Notes: generated by a model not told the origin, from the sequence alone. A stretch of DNA of 64,000 bases from Nocardia niwae NBRC 108934 = DSM 45340 (GCF_001613465.1 NZ_BDCK01000046.1:1-64000); one strand, 5' to 3'. Counted from the first letter of the stretch, positions 1-8,905 are shown. Program-made: numbers and translations.

Positions 1-25
1 GGTCGAGTTCCGCTTCAACGTCTGA
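1..25 (+). pseudogene. C-terminal end of an unidentified CDS (partial at window edge)
   Basis: The first 25 bases read as an open frame ending VEFRFNV and TGA at 23-25. A nearly identical ending (VEARFHV-stop) occurs at 5440-5547 downstream of the P-loop kinase gene, which suggests both are tails of the same protein family. The rest lies outside the window, so whether this copy is intact cannot be judged. The family was not identified. Confidence 0.3.
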
Positions 26-77
26 AAGAAGTAGGTCAGCGCGAGTATCGCTGCTGGTAGGTACTCCACTGCCTCGG

Positions 78-917
78 CTAGAGGCGTGTCGCGGTGTGGA
101 CGAGGTCGGCGACGGCTTTGGATCTGCTGTGTGGTGGCCAAGCGATGACGGTCGTGACGGCGGGTGCGTCCGGCACGGGCACGACGGCATGATCGTCGCG
201 TAGCTGGGTTCGCAGCGATTCGGGCACGACCGCGCAGGCCAGTCCGAGCGCGATCAGTTGGAATAGTTGGGTATGGTCGCGCACCTGCGGGCCGGGGCCG
301 TCCGGATAGCTGCCATCCCGCCCGGGCCAGCGGGGCAGGGGCAGGTTCGTCAGGGTGTTGACCTCGGTCATCGACATGTGGTGCCGGTTGGCGAGGGGAT
401 GACCCGCGGGCAGGACCACGACCTGCTGTTCGGTGTGCAGATCCTCGGTGTCGAATCCGGCTGTCGTGTCGTACGGCCGGTGGAGCAGAGCAACGTCGGC
501 ACGCCCGTTGCGCAGCAGACTTTCCGGCTGGCCGGGCCCGCACAGCATCACCTCGACCGCCGCGGCGCCCGGTGCGGCGGCGTAGGCGTGCAGCAGCTTC
601 GACAGCAGTTCGCTGGACGCTCCGGCCTTGGTGACCAGCACCACGCCGGGCTGTTCGGCCGCGGCGCGGCGGGTTCGCCGCTCGGCGGCTTCGACCGCTT
701 CGAGCACGGTCTGGGCCTCCCGCAGCAGCACCGACCCGGCCTCGGTCAAGGCGATGGCGCGAGGGGTGCGGTGCAGGAGGGCGACTCCGAGCCGCCGTTC
801 GAGCTGCTGGATGGCTCGCGATAGTGGTGGTTGCGCGATCGCGAGCCGTTGTGCCGCACGCCCGAAGTGCAACTCCTCGGCGACGGCGACGAAGTACCGC
901 ATCTCCCGCGTCTCCAC
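78..917 (-). CDS. LysR-family transcriptional regulator
   Basis: A 279-residue protein with a LysR winged helix at about residues 1-60 (MRYFVAVAEELHFGRAAQRL, then an SRAIQQLERRLG recognition helix) followed by a type-2 periplasmic-binding-like effector domain. The GTG at 917 gives the usual family start (V/M-ETREMRYF). The same frame is open far upstream to 2246, but that extension lies antisense to two real genes and carries no family signature. It is divergent from the SDR and dehydrogenase genes, so it probably regulates them; the effector is unknown. A LysR-type box lies in the shared intergenic region. Confidence 0.9.
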   Translation of the reverse strand: METREMRYFVAVAEELHFGRAAQRLAIAQPPLSRAIQQLERRLGVALLHRTPRAIALTEAGSVLLREAQTVLEAVEAAERRTRRAAAEQPGVVLVTKAGASSELLSKLLHAYAAAPGAAAVEVMLCGPGQPESLLRNGRADVALLHRPYDTTAGFDTEDLHTEQQVVVLPAGHPLANRHHMSMTEVNTLTNLPLPRWPGRDGSYPDGPGPQVRDHTQLFQLIALGLACAVVPESLRTQLRDDHAVVPVPDAPAVTTVIAWPPHSRSKAVADLVHTATRL

Positions 918-921
918 CGGG

Positions 922-964
922 TCATCGTATCGGGCGATGACCACGACCAATACCCGTGCGGTAT
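922..964. promoter_or_regulatory. Candidate LysR operator between the LysR gene and SDR gene
   Basis: ATACC (950-954), five bases, GGTAT (960-964) is a perfect inverted repeat that contains T-N11-A (T951, A963), the classical LysR box. A second dyad, TCATCG-N7-CGATGA, lies at 922-940. Both sit in the 105-bp region shared by the divergent promoters. The function is inferred from position and form. Confidence 0.5.
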
Positions 965-1022
965 CGCCGCCCACCCGATCGGTCTTGGACGCCGCACCCG
1001 GAACCGCAGCAGGATCGGCGGT

Positions 1023-1760
1023 GTGAGTGAACAGACCATTGCGCTGGTGACCGGCGCGAACAAGGGAATCGGTTACGAGATCGCCGCCGGCCTCGGCGCG
1101 CTCGGCTGGCGAATCGGTGTGGGCGCGCGTGATCGGCAACGCCGCGAGACCGCGGTGGAGAAGCTGCGCGCGGCCGGGATCGATGCGTTCGGTGTGCCGC
1201 TCGACGTGACCGACGATGCGGCTGTGACCGAGGCGGCCGGTTTCATCGCCGACCAGGCCGGAGGTCTGGACGTCCTGATCAATAACGCGGCAATCGTCGG
1301 CGATCATCCACAGACACCCACCACGGTGGATCCCGCGACCCTGCGGAGCGTCGTGGAAACCAACGTGATCGGGGTCATCCGGGTCACCAACGCGATGTTG
1401 CCGATGCTGCGCGATTCCGCGTCTCCGCGCATCGTGAACATGTCCAGTAGCGTCGGTTCGCTCACCCTGCAAACCACGCCCGGTCTGCCCGGTACCGAGA
1501 TCGGTTCTTTCGCCATCACCGCATACCTGGCATCGAAGACGTTTCTCAACGCCGTCACGATCCAATACGTCAAAGAGCTGAGCGACACCAATATTCTGAT
1601 CAACAGCGGTTGCCCGGGTTTCACCGCCACCGACCTCAACGGTTTCCGCGGCGTCCGTACACCGCAACAGGGTGCGGCCATCGCGATTCGCCTCGCGACC
1701 CTGCCCGACGACGGCCCGACCGGCGGATTCTTCGACGACGCCGGAACGGTGCCCTGGTGA
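1023..1760 (+). CDS. Short-chain dehydrogenase/reductase (SDR)
   Basis: A 245-residue classical SDR. It has the Rossmann glycine motif TGANKGIG at residues 10-17, an NNAA motif, the serine in a VNMSSS stretch and the catalytic YLASK (Tyr168, Lys172). The substrate cannot be deduced. The GTG at 1023 places the glycine motif at the normal distance from the N-terminus; the longer open frame from 831 runs over the LysR gene. It is followed after 61 bp by a dehydrogenase on the same strand, probably as one transcript controlled by the divergent LysR regulator. Confidence 0.9.
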   Translation: MSEQTIALVTGANKGIGYEIAAGLGALGWRIGVGARDRQRRETAVEKLRAAGIDAFGVPLDVTDDAAVTEAAGFIADQAGGLDVLINNAAIVGDHPQTPTTVDPATLRSVVETNVIGVIRVTNAMLPMLRDSASPRIVNMSSSVGSLTLQTTPGLPGTEIGSFAITAYLASKTFLNAVTIQYVKELSDTNILINSGCPGFTATDLNGFRGVRTPQQGAAIAIRLATLPDDGPTGGFFDDAGTVPW

Positions 1761-1821
1761 CGGGTGCACCGGTGGCGACCATTCCCGTTCGTCAGCCGCG
1801 CGTCGGAGGAGAAGCACGACA

Positions 1822-2745
1822 ATGACAAAGGCAGTCAGATACGACGAGTTCGGCGGGATCGAGGTCTTGCGGGTCGACGAGGTCGACCGCCCTGTGCCCG
1901 GGGACGAGCAGGTCCTCGTGCGGGTCGAAGCGGCAGGCATCAACCCCGGTGAAGCAGCCATCCGAACCGGCGCGATGGCCGACATCTTTCCCTCGACCTT
2001 TCCGTCCGGGCAGGGCAGCGATCTCGCCGGGGTTGTCGCGGAAGTCGGCGTCGGAGCCGACCGATTCTCGGTCGGCGACGAGGTGATCGGGTTCTCCGAG
2101 AAGCGGGCCGCCCAGGCCGAGTTGGTCCTGGTCGACGTCGACAACCTCACACCCAAACCGCGCAACGTCTCATGGGAGGTGGCTGGCGGCCTGTATGTCG
2201 CCGGGGTGACTGCTTGGGGCACAGTAAATTCCGTGCGACTCGACAAGGGGGAGACCGTTGTCGTCTCCGCGGCAGCCGGAGGAGTCGGCTCGCTCGCTGT
2301 TCAGCTCGCGCGCCGTGCCGGAGCCACGGTCATCGGCCTGGCGAGCCGGCACAACCACGAGTGGCTGCGAAGCCACGGCGTGATACCGGTCGAATACGGT
2401 GACGGCGTCATCGACCGGATCAAGGCCGCCGCACCGGACGGCATCGACGCCTTCATCGACACTCACGGGGGCGGGTACGTCGAACTGGCCCTTGCTCTCG
2501 GCGTCGCGGTCGAGCGGATCGATACCATCGCCGATTTCGCAGCGGCCGCGAAGTACGGAGTCAAGACCGAACCCGGAACCAACGCCAGGCCGGGCGCCGA
2601 GGTACTCGCCGAACTGGCCGCCCTGATCGCTGAGGGACACCTCGAAGTCCCGATCGCGAACGTCTACCCGTTGACACAGGTCCGCCAGGCGTACACCGAA
2701 CTCGAACGCCGACACACCCACGGCAAAATCGTGCTCGTGCCCTAA
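1822..2745 (+). CDS. NADP-dependent alcohol/quinone oxidoreductase (MDR family)
   Basis: A 307-residue medium-chain dehydrogenase of the zinc-independent quinone-reductase type. There is a GroES-like N-terminal domain (AGINPGEAAIR, GSDLAGVV), then a Rossmann domain with AAAGGVGSLAVQLA at about residues 150-165, and the terminal HTHGKIVLV strand typical of the family. No structural-zinc cysteine cluster is visible. An ATG with a GGAGGAGAAG ribosome site upstream fixes the start. It is probably co-transcribed with the SDR; the natural substrate is unknown. Confidence 0.9.
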   Translation: MTKAVRYDEFGGIEVLRVDEVDRPVPGDEQVLVRVEAAGINPGEAAIRTGAMADIFPSTFPSGQGSDLAGVVAEVGVGADRFSVGDEVIGFSEKRAAQAELVLVDVDNLTPKPRNVSWEVAGGLYVAGVTAWGTVNSVRLDKGETVVVSAAAGGVGSLAVQLARRAGATVIGLASRHNHEWLRSHGVIPVEYGDGVIDRIKAAAPDGIDAFIDTHGGGYVELALALGVAVERIDTIADFAAAAKYGVKTEPGTNARPGAEVLAELAALIAEGHLEVPIANVYPLTQVRQAYTELERRHTHGKIVLVP

Positions 2746-2982
2746 CCTGGGCCCGCACAATGCAACTCGCTCCAAGAGGCAATGCTCAATCGCAGGATGA
2801 ATCGCGTCGAGACTGTTCAGTCGGCGTAGAGTGCGGTTCCGGGGACAAGCCGGGACCGCCGTCGGGTGCGGCCCCGGACACCGACCTCCTGCCCGCTCCG
2901 GAGGCCGTCGGCACGACCGCGTGGTCATGACTGAATCGAGGTCGGCGCCCACGTACAGGCCGCAGCGAACTCCTCTCACGCA

Positions 2983-3721
2983 GTGACGTCCGGTTCACCT
3001 GACGCGGCGACGACCCGCGCCATGGCCCGCCCGGCGCGCCTGCGCGCCCACAGCGCCGTCTCCACGGCTCTGGCGCTGCACAGCGATCACGCGTTGCGCG
3101 AATTCGTGGACGCGGCCGCACCGATCGGCGCCGGTATCGGCGGGAAGTCGGTGCTGCTGGAGGTCGCCGGAACCCTGGTCTTGGTGAAGCGAGTGCCTCT
3201 TGGGCGACGAGTCCGCCGATCGTGCCTGCGCTATGGTGGAGCGAGAACTGGCCACCGGCACCGCGTTCATGAACAGCCGTGGGCTGCTGCACCTCGACGC
3301 GCACTTCGAGAACATCCTCACCGACGGTCAACGCCTCTACTTCGGCGACTACGGCCTCGCGCTCTCCTGCGAGTTCGACCTCTCACCGGCCGAAGCCGCG
3401 TTCTTCGACCAGAACCAGAGCTACGACCGCGGCTACACCGCCACCTACCTGGTGAACTGGTTGCTCACCGCTCTGTACCGGCTCCGGCGGGAGGACCGGG
3501 AGGTGCGCGCCGCGATGGTGCGCGCCATCGCCGAGGGCAAACCGCCGCAGGGCATCGGCGAGGAGGCCGCCGCACTCCTCGCCCGGCACGCGCCGATCGC
3601 CGCGGTGATGTCCGCGTTCACGCGTGCGTTCCAGCAGGAGTGCCGGAGCACCCCGTATCCGGACCAGGAGATCCGCCGCCTGCTGGGCGGTCAGGCCTCC
3701 GGGCTCGTTCAGCCCGCGTGA
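2983..3721 (+). pseudogene. Kinase-like gene broken by internal deletion and frameshift
   Basis: The N-terminal part (frame from GTG 2983) reads ALREFVDAAAPIGAGIGGKS followed by LVLVKRVPL, the ATP-lysine region of an actinobacterial serine/threonine or aminoglycoside-kinase-like family. At about 3195 the homology jumps to another frame, which starts with GDESADRACAMVERELATGT and carries the catalytic-loop pattern HLDAHFENIL and FGDYGLA. In intact relatives, as I remember the family, some 80-100 residues separate these blocks. About 250-300 bp therefore appear deleted with loss of frame. The two halves cannot make one kinase. Confidence 0.65.
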
Positions 3722-3757
3722 CGGACCCGTCGACTCAGGATGCCTTCCCACCGGCGG

Positions 3758-4621
3758 TTACAGGGCGAGCATTGCGGCAGCGACCTGGTCGGCCGCGGTG
3801 TGTCGCAGAGCGGTACCCATGTCGTCGAGGACGAGCAGTCGCGCCCCGGGGATTTCGGCGGCGAGGACCTCGCCGTTGACGACCGGGAAGAACGGGTCGG
3901 CGCGACCGTGCACGACGAGCGTGGGTACGTCGAGTTCACCGAGCCGGTCCCGCCAGCGCGGCGCGCAATCGATCCGGGAGAACACCATTCCGAGCTGATT
4001 CGCCTGGTGCACCGCGGGATCGCTCGACGGCGTCCGGTCCCAGATTCGCGCCGCCGTCACCCGCGCCTCCTGCGGATCGTTGCCCATCGGCTCGGCCCCC
4101 TCGGCGGCGAACGCCGCGACAGCGTCCCGATCGGTCCAGTCCGGCAGCGGGCGGGAGAACAGGGCGCCCATGACCGCGGGGTCGTGGTCGGGCAGGTCCT
4201 CGTCGACCGGGCCTGGAGCCACCGGCCGGGTGCCGACGACGGTCACCGCGGAGAACGCGTCCGGGTGGTCCAGCGCGGCGACCTGAGCGACCATCCCACC
4301 GACGCCGACTCCACCGAGATGAGCGGTCTCGGCACCGAGCACATCGACCAGCGCGACCGCATCGGCGGCGAGATCCCGCAAGTCGTAGGCTGGATTCTCT
4401 GGGTCAAGAGTCGTCGACGCGCCGGAGTCACGCAGGTCGTAGCGGACCACGCGCCGCCCGCCCGCCGCGAGCCGCTCGCACAGCGTGTCGGGCCAGGACA
4501 ACATCGTTGTGCCGCCGACCAGCAGGACCAGCGGATCGTCCGCGCGGCCGAAGCTCTCGATGCCCAGATCCACACCGTTCGCCCGCACCGCGGCCATGCC
4601 CGATCGAAACGGTCTCGTCAT
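3758..4621 (-). CDS. Alpha/beta-hydrolase fold protein with missing catalytic serine and histidine
   Basis: A 287-residue alpha/beta-hydrolase-fold protein with an oxyanion-loop GGTTM, a YDLRDSG strand and a cap region around the WTDRDAV segment. The nucleophile elbow, normally G-x-S-x-G, reads G104-V-G106-V-G108, so the serine is replaced by glycine. The C-terminal motif that normally reads MGH is MGT (Thr270); the nearest histidine is His274. The acid aspartate (HGRADP) is kept. It is probably not a conventional hydrolase; a binding or regulatory role is possible. It is divergent from the P-loop kinase gene. Confidence 0.85.
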   Translation of the reverse strand: MTRPFRSGMAAVRANGVDLGIESFGRADDPLVLLVGGTTMLSWPDTLCERLAAGGRRVVRYDLRDSGASTTLDPENPAYDLRDLAADAVALVDVLGAETAHLGGVGVGGMVAQVAALDHPDAFSAVTVVGTRPVAPGPVDEDLPDHDPAVMGALFSRPLPDWTDRDAVAAFAAEGAEPMGNDPQEARVTAARIWDRTPSSDPAVHQANQLGMVFSRIDCAPRWRDRLGELDVPTLVVHGRADPFFPVVNGEVLAAEIPGARLLVLDDMGTALRHTAADQVAAAMLAL

Positions 4622-4782
4622 TCCTTACTCCTTTCTGCCGGTATCTCAACGGAATTGACGACAGATTCACCCGGAAGTCATCGGTGTAGCCGGGATCAGG
4701 TCCACACTCCCGCAATTGCCCCTCGAACTCGGCGGAAGGGGATGTCCTGGGCACAGTCGGCGTCGATGGATAGCTTGGTCGA

Positions 4783-5439
4783 ATGGGTGGCGACGAACCC
4801 GAGCAGCCTCGTACCGCAGCCGCGCTGCGCGCACGACTGCGCCATATCTATTGGATCGGTGGGGGCAGCGGTGCCGGCAAATCGACAATCGCGGGCAATC
4901 TCGCCGCCCGGCACGGCTTGCGCGTGTACTCGACCGACGACGCCATGCGCGACCACGCTGCGCGCAGCACACGGGAGAACTCACCCTTGCTGAGCAGATT
5001 CGCGGCGATGAGTATGGATGAACGCTGGGTCGACCGGTCACCGGAGACGATGCTCGACACCTTCCACTGGTACCGGGGCGAAGGATTCCACTTCATCGTC
5101 GACGACCTGTTGTGTTCATCCTCCGAAACCGGTGTCATCGCCGAGGGCTTCCGCCTGTTGCCGCGTCTGGTCGCTCCACTGCTCACCGAGCGCAATCACA
5201 GCGTGTGGTTGCTCCCCTCACCCGCGTTCCGCCGGGCAGCGTTCGATAAGCGCGGCTGGGAGATCCCGGGCAAGACCGGTGATCCGGAGCGTGCTGCACG
5301 AAATCTGCTCGAACGTGATCGGTTGTTCACCAATCGTCTCCGTGCGGAGACCACCCGTCTCGGGCTTCCCGTCATCGACGTCGACACCGTATCCGAGGAG
5401 GATCTGACCAATAGGGTTGGCCAGGTACTCGGACTCTGA
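4783..5439 (+). CDS. P-loop nucleotide/small-molecule kinase-like protein
   Basis: A 218-residue protein with a Walker A motif GGSGAGKST at residues 27-35, followed by a YSTDD aspartate pair like the acceptor site of shikimate/chloramphenicol-type kinases. An RxxxxxNLLERDRLF stretch lies in a position suitable for a lid. There is no membrane segment. The substrate is unknown. The gene stands alone, divergent from the hydrolase-fold gene, and is followed by a short relic sequence. Confidence 0.7.
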   Translation: MGGDEPEQPRTAAALRARLRHIYWIGGGSGAGKSTIAGNLAARHGLRVYSTDDAMRDHAARSTRENSPLLSRFAAMSMDERWVDRSPETMLDTFHWYRGEGFHFIVDDLLCSSSETGVIAEGFRLLPRLVAPLLTERNHSVWLLPSPAFRRAAFDKRGWEIPGKTGDPERAARNLLERDRLFTNRLRAETTRLGLPVIDVDTVSEEDLTNRVGQVLGL

Positions 5440-5547
5440 GCCGCAAGTGCCCGAGGTACATCCGGAACTCGGCATCACAGGGCGCTGGCCAGCGGGCAGT
5501 TTCAGGTATTGGATGTCAAGAGGGTCGAGGCCCGCTTCCACGTCTGA
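5440..5547 (+). pseudogene. Relic: C-terminal fragment of an unidentified gene
   Basis: Directly after the kinase gene stop an open frame continues to TGA at 5545-5547 with an ending GQFQVLDVKRVEARFHV. The last seven residues match the VEFRFNV tail at the left window edge. No start codon or ribosome site precedes it, so it looks like a truncated duplicate or deletion remnant. The identity of the parent gene is not known. Confidence 0.35.
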
Positions 5548-5759
5548 GCAGAGCAGCGCCTGCTGTACCAAGCCCCATTCGGTGTCCGGGTGGGGCTCAG
5601 TCGTCTCCGGCTCCGCGCTCCCGTCGGGGCCGTGTCAGAGTCCGTGTCAGGTCGGCGTCAGTGCGCTGTCAGCCGCACCGGACAGAGTATGCCCATCGAA
5701 CAAAACAGACCCGGAATCCGATCCGGGCAACTGCCACAACGCATTCGAAGGAGCACACC
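5548..5759. other. Intergenic, no gene seen
   Basis: Together with the preceding relic this forms a 320-bp gap between the P-loop kinase and the 138-residue protein. The only clear signal is the ribosome site GAAGGAG about eight bases before the ATG at 5760. No convincing coding frame or hairpin was found. Confidence 0.5.
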
Positions 5760-6176
5760 ATGTCCGCCACCGCCACCCTCACCCTGACCGACCAGGACAA
5801 GGCCACCGTCCGCTCTGCCGCCTACGGTGCGGTCTCCTTGCTCGCCGCAGCCTCCGATAGGCCCCACAAGGCCGCCACAGCCGGCTCTATCGCGTTGACG
5901 TCGGCGACGGGCAAGGTCGGGCATCTGCTGAACGCGAAGGCCAAAGACATCCACCTGACCGGCAAGACCGTCGCCGATCTCGCCGACCAGGTGCTGCCCG
6001 CCCTGACCGCCGCGGTGGCTCTGCTCGACCGCCAGGATCCCGCCGAGGCCGACAACTTCCGCACCACCGTGCTGGTCGCCCTCGAAGCCGCTGCGGCAAC
6101 GAGCCGCAACGGTCAGCCCGGTCCCGTCGTCAACGAGATGACCCGCAAGGTGGCCGCGGCGCTGGCTGCCGCGTGA
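5760..6176 (+). CDS. Small Ala-rich hypothetical protein
   Basis: A 138-residue, mostly helical, Ala/Thr-rich soluble protein that begins MSATATLTLTDQDKATVRSA. It has no signal peptide and no membrane segment. An ATG with a good GAAGGAG ribosome site marks the start; the longer open frame from 5661 adds low-quality sequence. It is transcribed alone and closed by a strong hairpin. I do not recognise the family. Confidence 0.75.
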   Translation: MSATATLTLTDQDKATVRSAAYGAVSLLAAASDRPHKAATAGSIALTSATGKVGHLLNAKAKDIHLTGKTVADLADQVLPALTAAVALLDRQDPAEADNFRTTVLVALEAAAATSRNGQPGPVVNEMTRKVAAALAAA

Positions 6177-6246
6177 AAGGGCGGAGGCCACACGCTCCCG
6201 GCCGCCGAATGAACACCTGAGATCATTCGGCCCGCCGATCTTCGGG

Positions 6247-6281
6247 CATACCGCGCTGGCCGGTTCGGTCAGCGCGGTATG
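6247..6281 (+). terminator. Hairpin terminator after the 138-residue gene
   Basis: A perfect 12-bp inverted repeat, CATACCGCGCTG (6247-6258) and CAGCGCGGTATG (6270-6281), surrounds an 11-base loop. No U-tract follows, which is usual for actinobacterial terminators. Confidence 0.75.
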
Positions 6282-6425
6282 TTCGGCGCCGCCTGCGCGC
6301 GGTCACACTCGGCGGGTGACTCCTGCGGGCGGTCGGCGCCGCGCCGGAGTGGTCGTCGCGAGATAGGATCCAACTGCACGGTTTCCCGCTCGAGTAGTGA
6401 TGTTCAGTAAAGGGAGTCCGAGCGG

Positions 6426-7631
6426 ATGGATCGCCGGAACAAGGGCATCAGCCGGCGCAGTGTGCTGTTGACGGCTGCGGCCTCGATCGCAGTTACCGCG
6501 ATGGCGCCGCCGACACAGGCGGTGACCATCACACGGAAAGTCTCCGTCGGCCCGGAGGAGCCCGAGAAGCGGGCCGACCTGGCGGAACAGGCGATCGTGC
6601 GGCGGCACCTTCGCACGCTCTGGGGTCAGCCGCGGATGCGTCTGGGCACGCTCGTCTGGCCCGCGTCGGTGCTGGACCAGTCGTTCCTGCGGTGGTGTTA
6701 CTGGTGGCAAGCCCACCTTCTCGACTGTGCGGTGGACGCCGCGTACCGCGCCCGCACTCCAGACCGCATCGATCGGGTCGTCGCCCTCGCACGCGGTATC
6801 CGGACCCGCAACCTCACCGGCTGGACCAATCGGTACTACGACGATATGTCGTGGCTGGTGCTGGCGCTCGAACGCGCCGACCGGCTGCTCGGCGTCCGGT
6901 TCGGCGACGCTGTCGGCGAGTTGCGAGCCGACTTGATCGACGGCTGGAACCCGGTCGTCGGTGCGGTGCCCTGGCGGTCCGGCGACGAGTACTTCAACAC
7001 TCCCGCGATCGGTCCGACCGGTATCGCTCTGGCCCGTCTGGGCGAGCTGTCCCGCGCCGGACAACTGGCCGATTTCCTGAACACCCGATTGCGGGACGCC
7101 GACACCGGCCTGATCCTGGACGGCGTCCATGAGCCCGGCGGACGAGTGGACCGGACCGTCCACACCTACTGCCAGGGCGTGGCCATCGGGCTGGAAACCG
7201 AGCTGGCGGTGCGCACGGGTGCGGCGAGCCATCACCGCCGCGTGGCATCCCTCGTCGCCGCAGCCGAGGACGGTCTCACGGACGCTGGGGTGATCACCGC
7301 GGCTTCCGGAGAAGACTCCGGGCTGTTCATGGGTATTCTCGCCCGGTATCTCGCGGAGGCCGCACTGTCCTTGGGCGATACGACCGCCGCGGATATCGTG
7401 CACGCTTCCGCGCGGGCGGCCTGGGAACACCGCGCCGAAGTGGACAGGCTGCCGCTGTTCGGTGTGGACTGGACCCGCCCGGTCACGGTGCCGGCGCATC
7501 CCGGAACCTTTCCTCAGCTCACGCACTCGTCCGCGGCCTCACCGGCGAACCTGAGCCGAGATCTGTCGGTCCAACTGAGCGGGTGGATGCTGCTGGAAGC
7601 GGATTACCAGCTCACCGCCGCGGGACGCTGA
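6426..7631 (+). CDS. Exported GH76-like glycoside hydrolase
   Basis: A 401-residue protein with a Tat-type signal (ISRRSVLLTAAAS, residues 8-20, cleavage probably after PTQA). The mature part resembles family GH76 alpha-1,6-mannanases: WWQAHLLDCAVDAAYR, then GWTNRYYDDMSWL with the paired catalytic aspartates at 139-140, and WRSGDEYFNTPAIGP. The expected substrate would be an alpha-1,6-mannan backbone such as that of lipomannan, but this is family inference. It is a single gene, convergent with the erythromycin-esterase-like gene. Confidence 0.8.
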   Translation: MDRRNKGISRRSVLLTAAASIAVTAMAPPTQAVTITRKVSVGPEEPEKRADLAEQAIVRRHLRTLWGQPRMRLGTLVWPASVLDQSFLRWCYWWQAHLLDCAVDAAYRARTPDRIDRVVALARGIRTRNLTGWTNRYYDDMSWLVLALERADRLLGVRFGDAVGELRADLIDGWNPVVGAVPWRSGDEYFNTPAIGPTGIALARLGELSRAGQLADFLNTRLRDADTGLILDGVHEPGGRVDRTVHTYCQGVAIGLETELAVRTGAASHHRRVASLVAAAEDGLTDAGVITAASGEDSGLFMGILARYLAEAALSLGDTTAADIVHASARAAWEHRAEVDRLPLFGVDWTRPVTVPAHPGTFPQLTHSSAASPANLSRDLSVQLSGWMLLEADYQLTAAGR

Positions 7632-7661
7632 GCCCACGGCGGCCGGCCCTGCGGCGTGGGC
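7632..7661. terminator. Shared terminator hairpin between convergent genes
   Basis: GCCCACG (7632-7638) and CGTGGGC (7655-7661) form a stem immediately after the GH76-like stop codon and 27 bp before the end of the convergent gene. It could serve both directions. Confidence 0.5.
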
Positions 7662-7687
7662 CGCAGTCGCAGCCCGGTCGGCCTGCG

Positions 7688-8905
7688 CTACCAGTACTGA
7701 TGCTGTTTTCCATCGGTGTCGGCGATGAAGATGACCGCGTCGGCGCCGTTCAGGTCGGCGGGTTCGAGCGGGATGTGGCCGGGCACGATCGGTTTGCCGG
7801 CGCCGATCGACGGGGGGAGCGCGGCCCGTAGGGCCTGTGCCGGGAACAGGGTGCGGCGGGTGGTTGCCTCGGCCAGTACGCGCTGGAGGGTGCCCGGATC
7901 GCTCTCGGGGCCGGCGTCGGTGGCCAGGAACATGTAGCGCTCGCCGAGAGCGAGCCCGACGAGCGCGCCGGCGCCGCACCAGTTCACCTCCTCCTCGCCG
8001 ACCGACAGGCCGGACTGCGCATGCCGCAGGAGCGCGTTGTGCGCGAAGACGAGGGTCGGTCCGCGTCGCTGCTCCTGGGCGACGATCGCGAGCAGGTTGT
8101 CGGCCATCATCTCGGCACGGAGGCTGAGCAGGGTCGCGATGCGATCAGGTGTGGGAGCGGCCATGGCCGCGTGATAGCGCAGCAAGCCCTGGGCGGTGCG
8201 CGCGTGGGCGACGGCATGGTCGTAACCGGTCGGATCCGCGGGACGCAGGCCGGGTGCCGCGCGGCGCAGCGCGCTGGCGACGTCGTCGGCGAGGATGCGC
8301 AGGGCGCGAGCGCGATCGGAGTCGCCGATGGACGCTGCCGGGTCGAACATGGCCGCCTGGTTCGTCCAGTACTCGTCCTCGCCGAGCAGTGCGTCGAGTT
8401 CGCGGGCCGAGGCGGGCCGGAGCGGCTCGGGGAGGAAGTCGATGGCCGGGGACAGCGTGTATCGCGGACTCGGCGCACCGGAGTACTCCACCGGCGCGTC
8501 GAAACCGTGGAAGCGAACCCGATCTCGTGGCGCGCGGCCGGCATTGTGCGCGCGGAGCCATTCGACGAGTTCGCGGTTGCCCGGCACGGTGCCGAACCCG
8601 TGGCTGAATCCGGTGGCGAGCACCGTGTCGATCTCCGCCGGTGCCCCGGCCACGTAGTCGTCGACAACCGCCGCGGCGAAGACATCGGTCTCCAGCGCGA
8701 TCGACCGGTACCCCCGTTCGACGAGATGACAGAGGAGTTCGTTGCGCAGCAACGGAAACGCCCCGATTCCGTGTGTCGGCTCACCGAGGGCGAGCACGGC
8801 GGGCGGCTCGGTCCGTGCGGCGAGCAGTTCATCGAGGACGTGGCCCAGGCTCGCCGGGTCGTCGAGTTGGCGGCCGAGGGCACGCGGTGATGCGGCAGTG
8901 GACAT
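7688..8905 (-). CDS. Erythromycin esterase family protein
   Basis: A 405-residue protein of the erythromycin-esterase/succinoglycan-biosynthesis family. The GEPTHG motif (GExxHG), the ALETD strand and the HxxNALLRH region are visible. Members hydrolyse macrolide lactones in some cases, but many have unknown substrates, so resistance cannot be claimed. It is cytosolic and carries no signal peptide. It is transcribed divergently from a double-MerR regulator, which probably controls it. Confidence 0.85.
   Translation of the reverse strand: MSTAASPRALGRQLDDPASLGHVLDELLAARTEPPAVLALGEPTHGIGAFPLLRNELLCHLVERGYRSIALETDVFAAAVVDDYVAGAPAEIDTVLATGFSHGFGTVPGNRELVEWLRAHNAGRAPRDRVRFHGFDAPVEYSGAPSPRYTLSPAIDFLPEPLRPASARELDALLGEDEYWTNQAAMFDPAASIGDSDRARALRILADDVASALRRAAPGLRPADPTGYDHAVAHARTAQGLLRYHAAMAAPTPDRIATLLSLRAEMMADNLLAIVAQEQRRGPTLVFAHNALLRHAQSGLSVGEEEVNWCGAGALVGLALGERYMFLATDAGPESDPGTLQRVLAEATTRRTLFPAQALRAALPPSIGAGKPIVPGHIPLEPADLNGADAVIFIADTDGKQHQYW

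Noticed and set aside
918..2246. Long minus-strand open frame extending the LysR gene upstream
   Set aside because: It lies antisense to the SDR and dehydrogenase genes, has no family signature, and the LysR HTH begins exactly at GTG 917. It is a product of high GC content.
7688..8905. Macrolide resistance gene
   Set aside because: Family membership alone does not show macrolide esterase activity; many members have other or unknown substrates.
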